A stretch of 37,051 nucleotides of DNA. Origin: Desulfobacteraceae bacterium. Lineage in GTDB: Bacteria; Desulfobacterota; Desulfobacteria; Desulfobacterales; JAABRJ01. Shown here in pieces: positions 19,116 to 27,818 of this stretch. The stretch lies in contig JAJDNY010000151.1 of assembly GCA_022340425.1 (NCBI GenBank), forward strand, positions 1 to 37,051. Direction: 5' to 3'. The notes below the pieces were generated by a model. That model did no database searches and had not been told where the DNA came from. It saw only the letters and a program-made list of their open reading frames with translations. Positions within the stretch are counted from its first letter, which is position 1. Every line of letters starts with the position of its first letter. Made by a program: the position numbers and the translations under genes.

Positions 19116-19740
19116 GGGGTAACCTCTGCCGTCAAAACCGTTAAAATCTGGATGGGACACATAAAATGCCAACGGCACAGCAATTCGGGGTGGGGGTGTC
19201 AAGACTCCGGCTGCAGGGACGCCGGGGGAATGCAAGCCGGGAAACCAACGCCCGGCCGGGGCCCTGCGGAACAGATTGAAACGCTGAGAGTTTCTATAGC
19301 ATTTTTCGGCGGCAAGATAAAGACAGGAGTTGCCCCCCGGACCACCCCACGGCGGCAGCCTACCCATACAGGTAAACCCATGGATAGGCGCCTGGGATTT
19401 TCCCCCTCCGCAGGCAGCGGCCCATCCACGCGGCGGCCATTGGCGTGGTCGACTCAACCCTTCGGCAGACCCCCCTTGAAAATCGGGGGCGATGAGACTA
19501 AGCTTCCCCTCCGCCGTCTTGGAAGCCACCGCGCGGCCCGCCGGCCTGCCGGTCAAGGCGGCAATACCCTTGGGTCTCTGGCCAGCAAAGCTGCGGTTTT
19601 GCCGGAATTCGCCTCCCTTATTATCCCCTCTGGCTCCCCTTTAGCCGGGGTTTTCATAACCAGCCATGATGCAGCACCCGAGCCCCGGGGCCTTTTGCGC
19701 TGTCCCCAAAAACGTCCGATCCCAAAGAAAACGGAACGCT
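19116..19740. other. Intergenic region upstream of cydA and of the PilZ gene
   Basis: 625 bp without a supported gene, divergent between cydA (minus) and the PilZ-domain gene (plus). A minus-strand extended -10, TGCTATAGA (complement of 19293-19301), is the best cydAB promoter candidate, with a poor -35 (TTTATC, 17 nt away), giving a leader of about 170 nt. Open frames across the region on the plus strand show no protein-like composition and no ribosome-binding site. Confidence 0.4.
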
Positions 19741-20232
19741 ATGAAAAAGATTTTCGTCAAAAGCGACAACATCGCCACCCTGGTCTGCGACGGCTGCGGC
19801 AAGCGTCGCCGCAAGGACGTCAGCCGCTTTACTCGTCTCAAGCAGGAGATCCGCCTGAAATGGACCTGCCCCTGCGGCGCCGTCAACCGGGCAGTGCTTG
19901 AGCGGCGCAATTTCGTTCGCTTCAAGGTGAACCTTTCGGGAAAGTTTTCTTATCATTCCCAGGATGGCCAGCACTCGGTGGCGCCCCTTGTGGTGGTGGA
20001 TATTTCCCAGGGCGGTTTGCTCTTCAAGCGGCGCACGGGCCTGGGCAGCTACCCGTTTCGGGAAGGGGATCGCCTAAGCGTGCAAATCGATCTGGACGAT
20101 CAAAACCGGTCATCCGTCCAGCGGGAGGTGGGGGTGCGCACCATCCGCGAAGACGGTTCGGTGGGCGCGGAATTCGTCTCAAAGGAGCATTACGACCGCT
20201 TGGGTCCCTACCTGCTTTACCACAGCGCCTGA
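19741..20232 (+). CDS. PilZ-domain protein with N-terminal zinc-ribbon-like segment
   Basis: The protein has 163 residues. Residues 15-46 carry a four-cysteine pattern (LVCDGCGKRRR, then WTCPCGAVNR), likely a zinc ribbon. The PilZ domain follows: the RxxxR c-di-GMP motif is RRNFVRFKVN (~55-64) and the (D/N)xSxxG motif is VVDISQGGLLF (~84-94), so c-di-GMP binding is probable. The ATG at 19741 is chosen because the upstream frame is not protein-like, although the Shine-Dalgarno sequence (GGAA) is modest. A diguanylate cyclase gene converges with it from the other side. The target of the ribbon domain is unknown. Confidence 0.88.
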   Translation: MKKIFVKSDNIATLVCDGCGKRRRKDVSRFTRLKQEIRLKWTCPCGAVNRAVLERRNFVRFKVNLSGKFSYHSQDGQHSVAPLVVVDISQGGLLFKRRTGLGSYPFREGDRLSVQIDLDDQNRSSVQREVGVRTIREDGSVGAEFVSKEHYDRLGPYLLYHSA

Positions 20233-20376
20233 GCGGGGCATGACACGGGCGGATAAACCTGCCGGCGGCTGCGACACCCCGACGGCTGCGGCCCCATCGG
20301 CGGACGTTCCCTGTGGGTGTCCCGAAGACAGCCGCAGTCACCCCCGGTTGCGCCGCCCGGTGACCCAAACCTTTCA

Positions 20377-21240
20377 TTATTCTTCCAAAGACGCTTCTTC
20401 GCTTGCGGTTTCGGTTCTGTTTTTACCCGCTTTCTTGGCGCTGTAGAGCGCACGGTCAGCGGCCGCCACCATCTTTTGGGGCGTATCCGTTGACCGGCCA
20501 AACTGGCTTACCCCCACACTGATCGTCACGCCGAAACCGTTGAACTTCAGATTTTCCACCGCCTGGCGCAGGCGCTCGCCGGCCTGAAAGGCATATCCGA
20601 TGTCCGTGCCGGGCATGATGACGACCAACTCCTCGCCGCCGTAGCGCGCGGCCACATCCATCGTCCGAACCGATTTACGGATGGTGGCCCCCAGTCGATT
20701 CAAGACCTCGTCGCCTTTCAAATGGCCGTGGGTGTCGTTGACCCGTTTAAAATCGTCGATGTCGATCATCAACAGGCAAAGAGACGTCCCGTGGCGGCGG
20801 GCGCGCTCGATCTCTTTTTTCAAGAGCGTCTCGAAGACATCCCGCGTAAACAAGCCGGTCAGTTCATCCCGCAGCGTGGTGGCGGCGATGAAGCTGATTT
20901 TCTCCTCTTCGATTATTTTGGGGTGGAACAACCGGTCCTTGACGTTGGCCAGGTAGTCCAGCGAGGCCACCGCCACGCCGACCTCCCGGCCGAGGGCATG
21001 CTCCAGTTGCTGCATGTGGTGCACGATCGCATCCCACAGGGCAAGGGCTTCGGTCTCACTGAAGGGTTCGTGGGTCAGCGATTTGAGAAGGGTCGGGTAG
21101 AGACTGTCGCCAAACTTTTTTTCAAATTTTTTTCGAATCCCCTCATCCCGGGCAATGGCCTCGACGACTTCCAGCGGCATGGCATCCTGATCGACTTCAA
21201 GGATGTCTCGGAGCTGCTTGTTGTCATCGTCCTTTTCCAA
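20377..21240 (-). CDS. Diguanylate cyclase (GGDEF domain)
   Basis: The protein has 287 residues. The C-terminal ~165 residues are a GGDEF domain: DELTGLFTRDVFETLL, DIDDFKRVNDTHGHLKGDEV, and the active-site RYGGEELVVIMPG (~residue 201). The inhibitory I-site RxxD is present as RTMD five residues before GGEEL, so product feedback is likely. The N-terminal ~115 residues are helical, without a recognised sensor and without membrane segments, so it is cytosolic. It starts with TTG (21240) behind GAGAGGGGG, 15 bp after the LOG-domain gene, and is probably translated from the same mRNA. Confidence 0.93.
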   Translation of the reverse strand: MEKDDDNKQLRDILEVDQDAMPLEVVEAIARDEGIRKKFEKKFGDSLYPTLLKSLTHEPFSETEALALWDAIVHHMQQLEHALGREVGVAVASLDYLANVKDRLFHPKIIEEEKISFIAATTLRDELTGLFTRDVFETLLKKEIERARRHGTSLCLLMIDIDDFKRVNDTHGHLKGDEVLNRLGATIRKSVRTMDVAARYGGEELVVIMPGTDIGYAFQAGERLRQAVENLKFNGFGVTISVGVSQFGRSTDTPQKMVAAADRALYSAKKAGKNRTETASEEASLEE

Positions 21241-21255
21241 AAGCCCCCTCTCCCC

Positions 21256-23220
21256 CTAAAAGAGCTGCAGCCGCTCGCGGTAGGCGTCGATCACCTCGCG
21301 CGGGTCGTGGGTGATCACGATATTGTCCTTGACCCAGGCCGGCGCGCGGCCTTTTTCCACCATCCGGTGGATCTGACGGGTCATGTCCGCCCAGAAGCCC
21401 CCGCCGCCGTCGGTGTCGAAGAGGATGATGGGGACCGGCTCCATGATCGAGAGCTTCATGTTGCACAGGGTGATCCCCAACTCCTCCAGGGTCCCCAGGC
21501 CGCCGACATTGAAGATCGGAAACGAGGCGATCTCGAACCATTTCTGCCGGCTGTGGCGGCAGGTGGACTGGAAAACCTGGCAGAAGTCCACATCGGTGGT
21601 CATGGCCTGGTCGGTGATTTCCAGGAAGTTGGCCCCCGAGAGGATCCCGCGCGCCTTGGCCAGCGTGTTGGCCTTTTCCATCACCCCGCTGCCGCCGCCG
21701 GTAACGATGCCGATGTGGCGCCCCCAGAAGTCCACCAGCGCGTCCAGCAGGGCTTCCAGGCGCCGCACGCCCCGGCCGTCGAGCTCCGTGGTGGAGCCGT
21801 AGAAGGCGAAGAGCATGGACTTGTGGAAATCGGAGAGCCGGTCGGGGGTCACGAAATAGCCCATGCCGTCGCGCATGGTGTGGGCCATGATGCGCCGGGT
21901 CAGGCTGGAGACCCAGAACACCTGGACCCCGAAGGTGTGGTAATCTTGCAGACGGCCGTGGTCGTTCTGGGAGAGAAACGGCCCGTGTTCGCGCGAGGGT
22001 TCCAGGAAGTAGAGGGTGTCGATTTTGCCATCGCAGACCACGTTGATGATATCGCGGTGCTCGACGATGTTGGGGAAGTACTTCAGCACCAGGGCCGAGG
22101 GGGCCTCGATGGCCGCCTCCCTGAGGTGGGCGGTGGCATACTGGTGGGCGCAGCAGCTGCGAATCGAGAAATCCCGCCGGGCCAGGGCGCATTCGGCCAT
22201 GGTGGCGGGACAGGGCGCGTCGGGGCCGTTGACGAAAAAGCGCGGCTGACCGTCAGCCTTGGCGAGCAGCCCCACCGGTTTGTCGAGAAAATGGCAGGTG
22301 GCCGGCCGCAAGGCGTCCAGCTGCACCCCCAGCGCCCGCATTTCCTGGAAGGTGTAGTGCGGCCGGCCCTTGTCGCTTTTGCGGCGGCTGGGCCGGATGG
22401 TGGGCGCCCGGTAGATCTTGGCGGTGATCAGCGGGTTGACCAAAAGGTGCGCGGTGCGGTTGACGATCTCCAGGTAGATGCGGATGCCGCGGGTCTTGAT
22501 GGGGTCCAGGATCGTGGCCGGCAGGTGGCCGCCCAGCTCAAAGCCGCTTTGCAGCACCACGTAGTGCTCGTTGAGGTACATGGAGCAGGTGGTGATGACC
22601 CCTTCGCCGGCCGGGATTTTAAGGGCGGCCACGGGCCGTCGGACCTGATGCCGGCCGAGGATCTCGCGGCCGTTGTCCTTGATCAGAATGCGCCCCAGGA
22701 CTTCGCGGCCGATGGGTTCCTTCAGCTCGCAGACCACCCGGTGGGGGGCGATCACGATGCTGCCATCGCTGGAAATCGAGGTAGAAGCCGGCAGCTTCAA
22801 GGCCGAATCCTCGATGGCGGCCAGCACCTGGTCGGAGGTCATCAGGGCGTCGGGGTCGCAGTAGACCAGGCGGCCCACCGGCAGCCCGGCCGTGAAAAAA
22901 TCGCGCAACAGATCGAGCCCCGGGTAGCCGGCGATCACCTGGGTGGCGGTGAGATCCAGGACGGCCGTCCGCCCGTCGAGGCACGCCGCGGTGAGCGGAG
23001 GCCCCTTGATCTGCACCCCCAGCCGGGCGATGCGCGAGCGTTCGCTGAAGATCACGTCCTGGGGCTGGTGCCGGATGCATTCGATCAGACGGTCGGAGAG
23101 GCTAAAGGCGGCCTGGAAGCGGATCTGCCGGCCGTTTGACTCCGAGACCCGCGTGATCAAGCCGTCGGCGGTCTGCAGCAGACCGCGGAAAATCTGGGGG
23201 GTGGCTTCGGGTGTGATCAT
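21256..23220 (-). CDS. Large protein with C-terminal LOG/Rossmann nucleotide-binding domain
   Basis: The protein has 654 residues. The last ~200 match the LOG (lysine-decarboxylase-like) Rossmann family: GRHIGIVTGGGSGVMEKANT (~503-522) and FPIFNVGGLGTLEELGITL (~565-583), the equivalents of GGGxxGxM and PGGxGTxxE; here the first Pro of the latter is Val. LOG enzymes release phosphoribose from nucleotides. The first ~430 residues have no family I can name; they are soluble, with a basic stretch (APTIRPSRRKSDKGRPHYTF) and a Cys pair (RSCCAHQYA). The start at 23220 has GAGG upstream. It is followed after 15 bp by the diguanylate cyclase, which suggests a nucleotide-signalling link. Confidence 0.75.
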   Translation of the reverse strand: MITPEATPQIFRGLLQTADGLITRVSESNGRQIRFQAAFSLSDRLIECIRHQPQDVIFSERSRIARLGVQIKGPPLTAACLDGRTAVLDLTATQVIAGYPGLDLLRDFFTAGLPVGRLVYCDPDALMTSDQVLAAIEDSALKLPASTSISSDGSIVIAPHRVVCELKEPIGREVLGRILIKDNGREILGRHQVRRPVAALKIPAGEGVITTCSMYLNEHYVVLQSGFELGGHLPATILDPIKTRGIRIYLEIVNRTAHLLVNPLITAKIYRAPTIRPSRRKSDKGRPHYTFQEMRALGVQLDALRPATCHFLDKPVGLLAKADGQPRFFVNGPDAPCPATMAECALARRDFSIRSCCAHQYATAHLREAAIEAPSALVLKYFPNIVEHRDIINVVCDGKIDTLYFLEPSREHGPFLSQNDHGRLQDYHTFGVQVFWVSSLTRRIMAHTMRDGMGYFVTPDRLSDFHKSMLFAFYGSTTELDGRGVRRLEALLDALVDFWGRHIGIVTGGGSGVMEKANTLAKARGILSGANFLEITDQAMTTDVDFCQVFQSTCRHSRQKWFEIASFPIFNVGGLGTLEELGITLCNMKLSIMEPVPIILFDTDGGGGFWADMTRQIHRMVEKGRAPAWVKDNIVITHDPREVIDAYRERLQLF

Positions 23221-23296
23221 GCCCTCGTTTCTCTGATATGGGTGTCAGGGAAAAAGATATAGCGCCGACCTGCCGGGACAGGGGGGAACCGGCCGG

Positions 23297-25231
23297 CTAA
23301 TTGGTGCCGGCCCCGAAGCAGCTGGCCGCCTTCTGCCAGCTGCCGGCCTTGACCCAGCGGTATTTTTCCCTGAAGAGGGTGTCGCTGCGGTGGTAGCGGC
23401 CGGTCCGGCTGCGCTCGAGAAAGCGGCCGAAGTCCCCGGGGCCGCCGTTGTACAAGCCGTAAAGCAGGCCGGCGAAGCGTTCGTCGGAGAGCTTGGCGGC
23501 CCGGGCCCGGTTCTTGGGGTTGCCCTCGATGTACTTCGCGATGTAGAGGTCCAGCACCTCGCAGCCGGCCAGGGCGTTGTAGCGGATGCTCCAGCGCAGC
23601 CGGTTGAGGTCGTAAAGCCCGCGCCAGACCCGTTCGTTGATCTGCATCAACCCCACCGAGGAGCCGTTGTAAGAGCGCAGGTAGACGAGCTTGTCGTCTT
23701 TCACATGGTACTGCCGGAAACAGCTCTCCTGCCAGGCGGTGGCCGCCACCAGCCGTCGAAAAAACGGGGCGCTGCGCAGGTCGCTGGGGCGCTTTTTGAG
23801 GGTCTGGTCGGCCGCCGCGGCCAGCAGCTTGCGAACCCGCCCGAGCAGCTGGTCGGCGGGGGTGTAAGGCGCCATCCAGCCCCTGATCTCGGCGAGGCTG
23901 TCCTGTTTTGGGGCTGCCGCCGCCCAGGCTTGGGGAAAGAAGAACATGCCCACCGGCCCTTGCTCGGCGGCCGGGGGGCCGGCCGGGGTCTCCGGCGGCC
24001 ATCCACCCTCCAGGCTCTCGCCTTCAAGGGCCGGCCCGGGGTCCTCCAACGGCGGCCCCAGCCCCAGGACCGTCCGCAGCCCCACGTCGATTACCTCGCA
24101 ATCCACCCCCTCCGCGTCGGGCTCACAGCCCAGCAGGCGCACCAGATGAATCAACCCCGCCCGGCTGACGTCGATTCCCAGGCTCGGGCCGATCTGATCC
24201 AGCGCCGTCAGCGCATCCGAGGCCGTGAAGAAGGCCAGGTAACCCAGCAGCGAGGAAGACGGCCCCGCGTTCAGGGCGCGTCTGAACACCGCGGCCAGCT
24301 GCTGCCAGGCCCAGGCGAACTGGACGCGCACGAAATCTTGGGCGAGGGAATTTTCGGTCAGCCCCTGGCTGAAACCATGCCGGGTGGTCAGCAGGACGTC
24401 CAGCAGCACCTGGCGGTCGGCCTCCAGGAGATCCCGCCCCGCAAGCGCTCTGAGGATCTGGGCGAGGTAGGCGTCCCAAACCTCCCAGTTGGCGGTAAAC
24501 CCGGCCAGTTCAGCCTCGGACAGCGGGCGGGGAGCGCCCTCGGCTGGTTCCCCGGGCACTTCGTCGACCACTTCCGCAACCAAACCGGAGAGGGTGATCC
24601 GGACCGCCGCCGCATCGGCCGCCACACCCGCCGCCCGCAGACTGGCGGCCAGGTCTTGGGCGCGGAGCCCGTCAGCCGCTGGGAAGAGCTCCGTCAGAAA
24701 GGCCTTGAGCTCCGCCACCGGGGGGGCCAGGTCGACCCGGATATCCGCCAACCGTTCGTAAACGTGGGTTTGGACCATATCCCAGACCAGGCCCACCAGC
24801 CTGGCCGGCTGCCGCTGGCGATCCAGCACCTGGGAGCCCACGGTGTCGAAGGTGAGCGTCCAGCCGCCGGGCTCCATCCGCGGCCGCTGGTGCAGCACCA
24901 GAATCCCTTCCCAGTCGATCGGCGCCAGGCAGGCATCTCCCAGGGCGGCCCCCAGGCGGAGCGACACCTGGAATTCGGAGCGGATCAGCCCGTTTTCGCC
25001 GCTGTAGGCCGGCGGCGAAACCACGATCCTGCGGCAGCCGCGGCTTTCATCGAGCACCACGAGGGTTTCGGCCGGCCCGCCGAAAGCCGTGGCCACCACC
25101 AGGGCGCGCAGCAGGGGGTAGTCGATGGTGATCGGCAGGGCCACCGTCTTCGTCTGGGCGCCGAGCGGCGGCACCCACCAGAAAACCCAGAGGGCAATTA
25201 GAAACCAGGGCAGGCGGCGTTTGGGCGACAT
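23297..25231 (-). CDS. Exported protein with C-terminal lytic transglycosylase (SLT) domain
   Basis: The protein has 644 residues. It has an N-terminal signal peptide (KRRLPWFLIALWVFWWVPPL, cleaved near GAQT). The last ~170 residues form a goose-lysozyme/SLT-type domain: catalytic Glu in ATAWQESCFRQY (~498), then SSVGLMQINERVWRGLYD (~524-541) and YNALAGCEVLDLYI. It should cleave peptidoglycan glycan strands in the periplasm. The ~470 residues in between have no family I recognise; they are rich in Ala/Leu/Pro with a long low-complexity linker (~400-450). A plausible promoter is at 25297-25325. It may be a structural or scaffold-type transglycosylase. Confidence 0.85.
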   Translation of the reverse strand: MSPKRRLPWFLIALWVFWWVPPLGAQTKTVALPITIDYPLLRALVVATAFGGPAETLVVLDESRGCRRIVVSPPAYSGENGLIRSEFQVSLRLGAALGDACLAPIDWEGILVLHQRPRMEPGGWTLTFDTVGSQVLDRQRQPARLVGLVWDMVQTHVYERLADIRVDLAPPVAELKAFLTELFPAADGLRAQDLAASLRAAGVAADAAAVRITLSGLVAEVVDEVPGEPAEGAPRPLSEAELAGFTANWEVWDAYLAQILRALAGRDLLEADRQVLLDVLLTTRHGFSQGLTENSLAQDFVRVQFAWAWQQLAAVFRRALNAGPSSSLLGYLAFFTASDALTALDQIGPSLGIDVSRAGLIHLVRLLGCEPDAEGVDCEVIDVGLRTVLGLGPPLEDPGPALEGESLEGGWPPETPAGPPAAEQGPVGMFFFPQAWAAAAPKQDSLAEIRGWMAPYTPADQLLGRVRKLLAAAADQTLKKRPSDLRSAPFFRRLVAATAWQESCFRQYHVKDDKLVYLRSYNGSSVGLMQINERVWRGLYDLNRLRWSIRYNALAGCEVLDLYIAKYIEGNPKNRARAAKLSDERFAGLLYGLYNGGPGDFGRFLERSRTGRYHRSDTLFREKYRWVKAGSWQKAASCFGAGTN

Positions 25232-25296
25232 GGACGATGGCTCCTGGGTGAAAGGGCCTGTTGACGGAGGCCGGCAAGGGCGCGGGGATCCGAGAA

Positions 25297-25325
25297 AATC
25301 TAGCAGAAAGCGGTTGACATTGCAA
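25297..25325 (-). promoter_or_regulatory. Sigma70-type promoter of the lytic transglycosylase gene
   Basis: On the minus strand: -35 TTGCAA (complement of 25320-25325), a 17-nt spacer, and an extended -10 TGC-TAGATT (complement of 25297-25302). It lies about 66 nt upstream of the start at 25231. A 7-bp inverted repeat (GCGGTTG/CAACCGC, 25310-25329) overlaps the -35 and may be an operator. Confidence 0.5.
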
Positions 25326-25394
25326 CCGCGATGTCTTTCCGATGGCGGATTTAAGCCGGATGGGGGTGGGCAACTGTGCCGGGGCGCGCGGTTT

Positions 25395-26441
25395 TCAATC
25401 GACGCCGGCTGGCGGGGATGCCGGCCGCGGCCCGACCGCGATGCACCAGGCGCCTTGCTTCAAAAGCCGGGCCGTGATGGCGACATCCAGGAACTGGGCG
25501 ATGACGGCGATGTTGGTGCGGGTGTGGCGTGAAGGCTCATGCGTATGGAAGGACCCGCCCCCGGCCAGGGCCATGGGCAGGAGCAGTTGATCGGCCAAGC
25601 GGCGGCCCACCGGCACACCCGCCGCCAGGTAGCCCAGGACCTCCTCGGCGGCCGCCCGGGCCACGCTCTCGGCCGGGCGCCCGCGGGCGCCGCAAGCGCT
25701 GAAGACCTCGGTGATGTGCTCGCTCTGCACTTCGACCAATACGGCATTGCCGGGTCCGCAGCCGGGAAACTCCCGGATCGCCGCGTCTTTGACCGCAAGC
25801 GGCAGAGCGTCCGCCAACGCCGCTGCCTCGCGCTCGGCAATCCGACGCGGCAGGTCGGCCAAGATGACGACGCCCCGCAACCTCAACAATTTGCCGCGCT
25901 CCGACAGGTGCAGCGGCCGCAGCCGATCCGCCGGGGTGATACGGGCGGTGAAGCGCCCGCCGCCGGCCGGGAAAAACCCCGGCCGATCCAGCGCGACCTC
26001 TACCCGTGGCCCCATCCGGCCGACCAGGGGCAGGAAGGCCTTCTCCAGAAAATCGAAGGGCGGCGCGAACGGGTTGTGGGTGCCACCCTTGAGGACCAGC
26101 GTCGAGGGCCCGGCGGCCAGCACCAAGGCGGGAAGCACGGTCTGCAGCACCAGGGTGGCGCTGCCGGCCGAACCCACCGCGAACCGGTAGCCGCCGGGTT
26201 TCACCGCTTCCGGTATAAAGGTCAGCTGCGGGGAACCCATGGTCCCCCCCGCCACGCGGGCCGAACCCACGGCGGTGGCCGCGCGCACGGCCGCTACATG
26301 CTGCCGCATGAGACCGGGGCGCTGCCGCCCGGCCCGGATACGCCGGATCTCGAAGGCCCGGCCGGTCACCAGCGAGAGCGCCAGCGCGCTGCGCAGCACC
26401 TGACCGCCGCCCTCCCCCTGGGCCCCGTCGATCTGCAGCAT
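25395..26441 (-). CDS. rtcA: RNA 3'-terminal phosphate cyclase
   Basis: The protein has 348 residues (family about 340). It shows the typical opening IDGAQGEGGGQVLRSALALS, the RRIRAGRQRPGLMRQH segment, GGGRFTARI, and the C-terminal nucleophile region HEPSRHTRTNIAVIAQFL, where the His of SRH matches the adenylated histidine (His309 in E. coli). It converts RNA 3'-phosphate to 2',3'-cyclic phosphate with ATP through an enzyme-AMP intermediate. I chose the ATG at 26441 with GGGAGAAG upstream; the longer frame starts at 26555. No rtcB or RtcR gene is in the window, so it may be regulated differently from the E. coli operon. Confidence 0.95.
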   Translation of the reverse strand: MLQIDGAQGEGGGQVLRSALALSLVTGRAFEIRRIRAGRQRPGLMRQHVAAVRAATAVGSARVAGGTMGSPQLTFIPEAVKPGGYRFAVGSAGSATLVLQTVLPALVLAAGPSTLVLKGGTHNPFAPPFDFLEKAFLPLVGRMGPRVEVALDRPGFFPAGGGRFTARITPADRLRPLHLSERGKLLRLRGVVILADLPRRIAEREAAALADALPLAVKDAAIREFPGCGPGNAVLVEVQSEHITEVFSACGARGRPAESVARAAAEEVLGYLAAGVPVGRRLADQLLLPMALAGGGSFHTHEPSRHTRTNIAVIAQFLDVAITARLLKQGAWCIAVGPRPASPPAGVD

Positions 26442-26512
26442 CGATGCTTCTCCCGAACATAGGCCGTTTGTTGTCGCCGCCGGCGGCAGCGCCGCAAGGG
26501 CAGCAGAGGCGT

Positions 26513-27136
26513 TCAGCCCCTGGCGGTGACCTGCTCCGCCAGGCAGCCGCGACACACCTGCCGACCGTCGATGCTCTGCAGTTTGGAGGCCATGGTGGGC
26601 TCGCCGCAGCGGGCGCAGGGCAGGGACTTGTCGATCCGGGCCTTGGGCGGCGGCGCCATCGTCACCGGCGAGAGCTTGAAGAGCCGCTCCTCGGGCATCT
26701 CCAGCATTTCCCGGCTGCGCTCCAGGTGCAGCGCTTCGAAGCGCTGCCGCTCGTCATCGCCGGCTTGGCCGCGGATGACCTTCTGCAGCAGGGCGAAGTG
26801 CGCCTCGTCGGGCGCGAAGGCGTCCGGTCGCATGACCACCCGCACCCCGTCGCCGCTGGTGCGGCTGAAGAGGGTCAGGGCCATCTTGCCGTAATCCTTG
26901 TGAATGAAATTGCCCTTGCCGAAGGTGCAGCCGGTCAGCACCTGGACCGCATCGGCCGAGCAGGCGTCGGTCTCCACCACGGCCACCAGCTCCTCATCGG
27001 CCGAGCGGTTTTCACGCAGCCAGGCCATGGCCGCCGCCGCCGCCCGAAAGCCGATCGAAAGCCCCGGGCAGACATGGCCGTGAAAGGCCGCGCAGCGCTT
27101 GAAATCCTCACCTTGCATGATGGTGTCTGCGTTCAT
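26513..27136 (-). CDS. FmdE-family protein with C-terminal zinc ribbon
   Basis: The protein has 207 residues. The FmdE fold is marked by CAAFHGHVCPGLSIGFRAA (~15-33) with the metal-binding HGHxCPG, then VETDACSADAVQVLTGC and TFGKGNFIHKDYGKMAL. The C-terminus carries a CxxC...CxxC zinc ribbon (LPCARCGEPTM, then QVCRGCLAEQ). FmdE was named from the tungsten/molybdenum formylmethanofuran dehydrogenase operon, but most homologues outside methanogens have unknown function and are often near metal transport. AAGGAG precedes the ATG. It is 19 bp downstream of the TrmO-like gene and belongs to the metal cluster by position. Confidence 0.9.
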   Translation of the reverse strand: MNADTIMQGEDFKRCAAFHGHVCPGLSIGFRAAAAAMAWLRENRSADEELVAVVETDACSADAVQVLTGCTFGKGNFIHKDYGKMALTLFSRTSGDGVRVVMRPDAFAPDEAHFALLQKVIRGQAGDDERQRFEALHLERSREMLEMPEERLFKLSPVTMAPPPKARIDKSLPCARCGEPTMASKLQSIDGRQVCRGCLAEQVTARG

Positions 27137-27155
27137 GGCGATTCTCCTTAATGAA

Positions 27156-27716
27156 TCACGGGGTCTTGTCCGCGGCGTCGTCGGCCAGATCCCGCTGGAT
27201 CTGCAGCAGCCACTCCGGGAAACGGGGGTTTTCGACGCCGTGGTAGATTTCGACGTAAGGCTTGATGTCGATGATCGGGCTGCCGTCCACCGCCTCCAGG
27301 GACCGCACCCGGAGGATGTTCCCCGCCCGCCCCAGCAGGGGCACGGTCGAGATCAGCACCGGGTTGGGCCGGGCCGGGCTGCGGGTGGCGAAAATCCCCT
27401 GCAGCGGCAGGTCCTTGCGCCCCATGGGGTGCACCCGGCGCAGCTTGCGGCGCTCCGGGGCCACCAAGTGCGGCCAGTAGAGCACCACGATGTGCGAAAA
27501 GGCCTCGATCCCGTCCAGGATCCCCTCCAGGCGCGGGTCGATGACCAGCTCCGAGACCAGGTCCTTGAGCTGCCGGTGCTGCGCGCGAATCTTCTCCAGG
27601 CGCTCTTTGAGCTCCAAGTCGCTGTTGCCGGCCCCCAACAGCGGGGTCTTGATGGCGCTGCGCACCACGCCCACCGGCTGCAGGGATATTTCCATTTCCA
27701 CCAGCTCCTCTGCCAT
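27156..27716 (-). CDS. TrmO/TsaA-family protein (tRNA t6A methyltransferase-like)
   Basis: The protein has 186 residues. The family signature is clear: LQPVGVVRSAIKTPLLG, GIEAFSHIVVLYWPHL, HPMGRKDLPLQGIFATRSPA, RPNPVLISTVPLLG, and DGSPIIDIKPYVEIYHG. E. coli TrmO (YaeB) methylates t6A37 of tRNA-Thr using SAM in a beta-barrel fold. This copy has a ~25-residue extra stretch near residues 40-65 (ERLEKIRAQHRQLKDLVSEL) and sits in a metal-transport cluster, so its substrate may differ. AAAGGAG precedes the ATG. It is followed after 19 bp by the FmdE-like gene. Confidence 0.88.
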   Translation of the reverse strand: MAEELVEMEISLQPVGVVRSAIKTPLLGAGNSDLELKERLEKIRAQHRQLKDLVSELVIDPRLEGILDGIEAFSHIVVLYWPHLVAPERRKLRRVHPMGRKDLPLQGIFATRSPARPNPVLISTVPLLGRAGNILRVRSLEAVDGSPIIDIKPYVEIYHGVENPRFPEWLLQIQRDLADDAADKTP

Positions 27717-27797
27717 CCGTTGCTCCTTTCCGTGAAGGTTCCGCGAAAACGTGGTTTTTGCGGAACCCCCGCCATTGCACCGCGAGGCGCACGCCCC

Positions 27798-27818
27798 CCC
27801 AAGGCCGCCCGCCTTGGG
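27798..27818 (-). terminator. Hairpin directly after the receptor remnant
   Basis: A perfect 8-bp stem (CCCAAGGC/GCCTTGGG) with a 5-nt loop begins at the base after the TAG of the receptor remnant. There is no T-tract on the minus strand, so it may be a pause or mRNA-end stabiliser rather than an intrinsic terminator. The TrmO gene starts about 80 bp further on. Confidence 0.45.

Noticed and set aside
19196-19201. TTGACA (minus strand) upstream of cydA as a -35 box
   Set aside because: No acceptable -10 at 16-18 nt; the extended -10 at 19293-19301 is a better, though still weak, candidate.
20722-23139. 805-codon plus-strand open frame opposite the LOG and GGDEF genes
   Set aside because: Same shadow effect; both minus-strand genes carry clear motifs and ribosome-binding sites, the plus-strand frame has neither.
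23390-25201. 603-codon plus-strand open frame opposite the lytic transglycosylase gene
   Set aside because: Low-complexity shadow; the minus strand has a signal peptide, catalytic motif and promoter.
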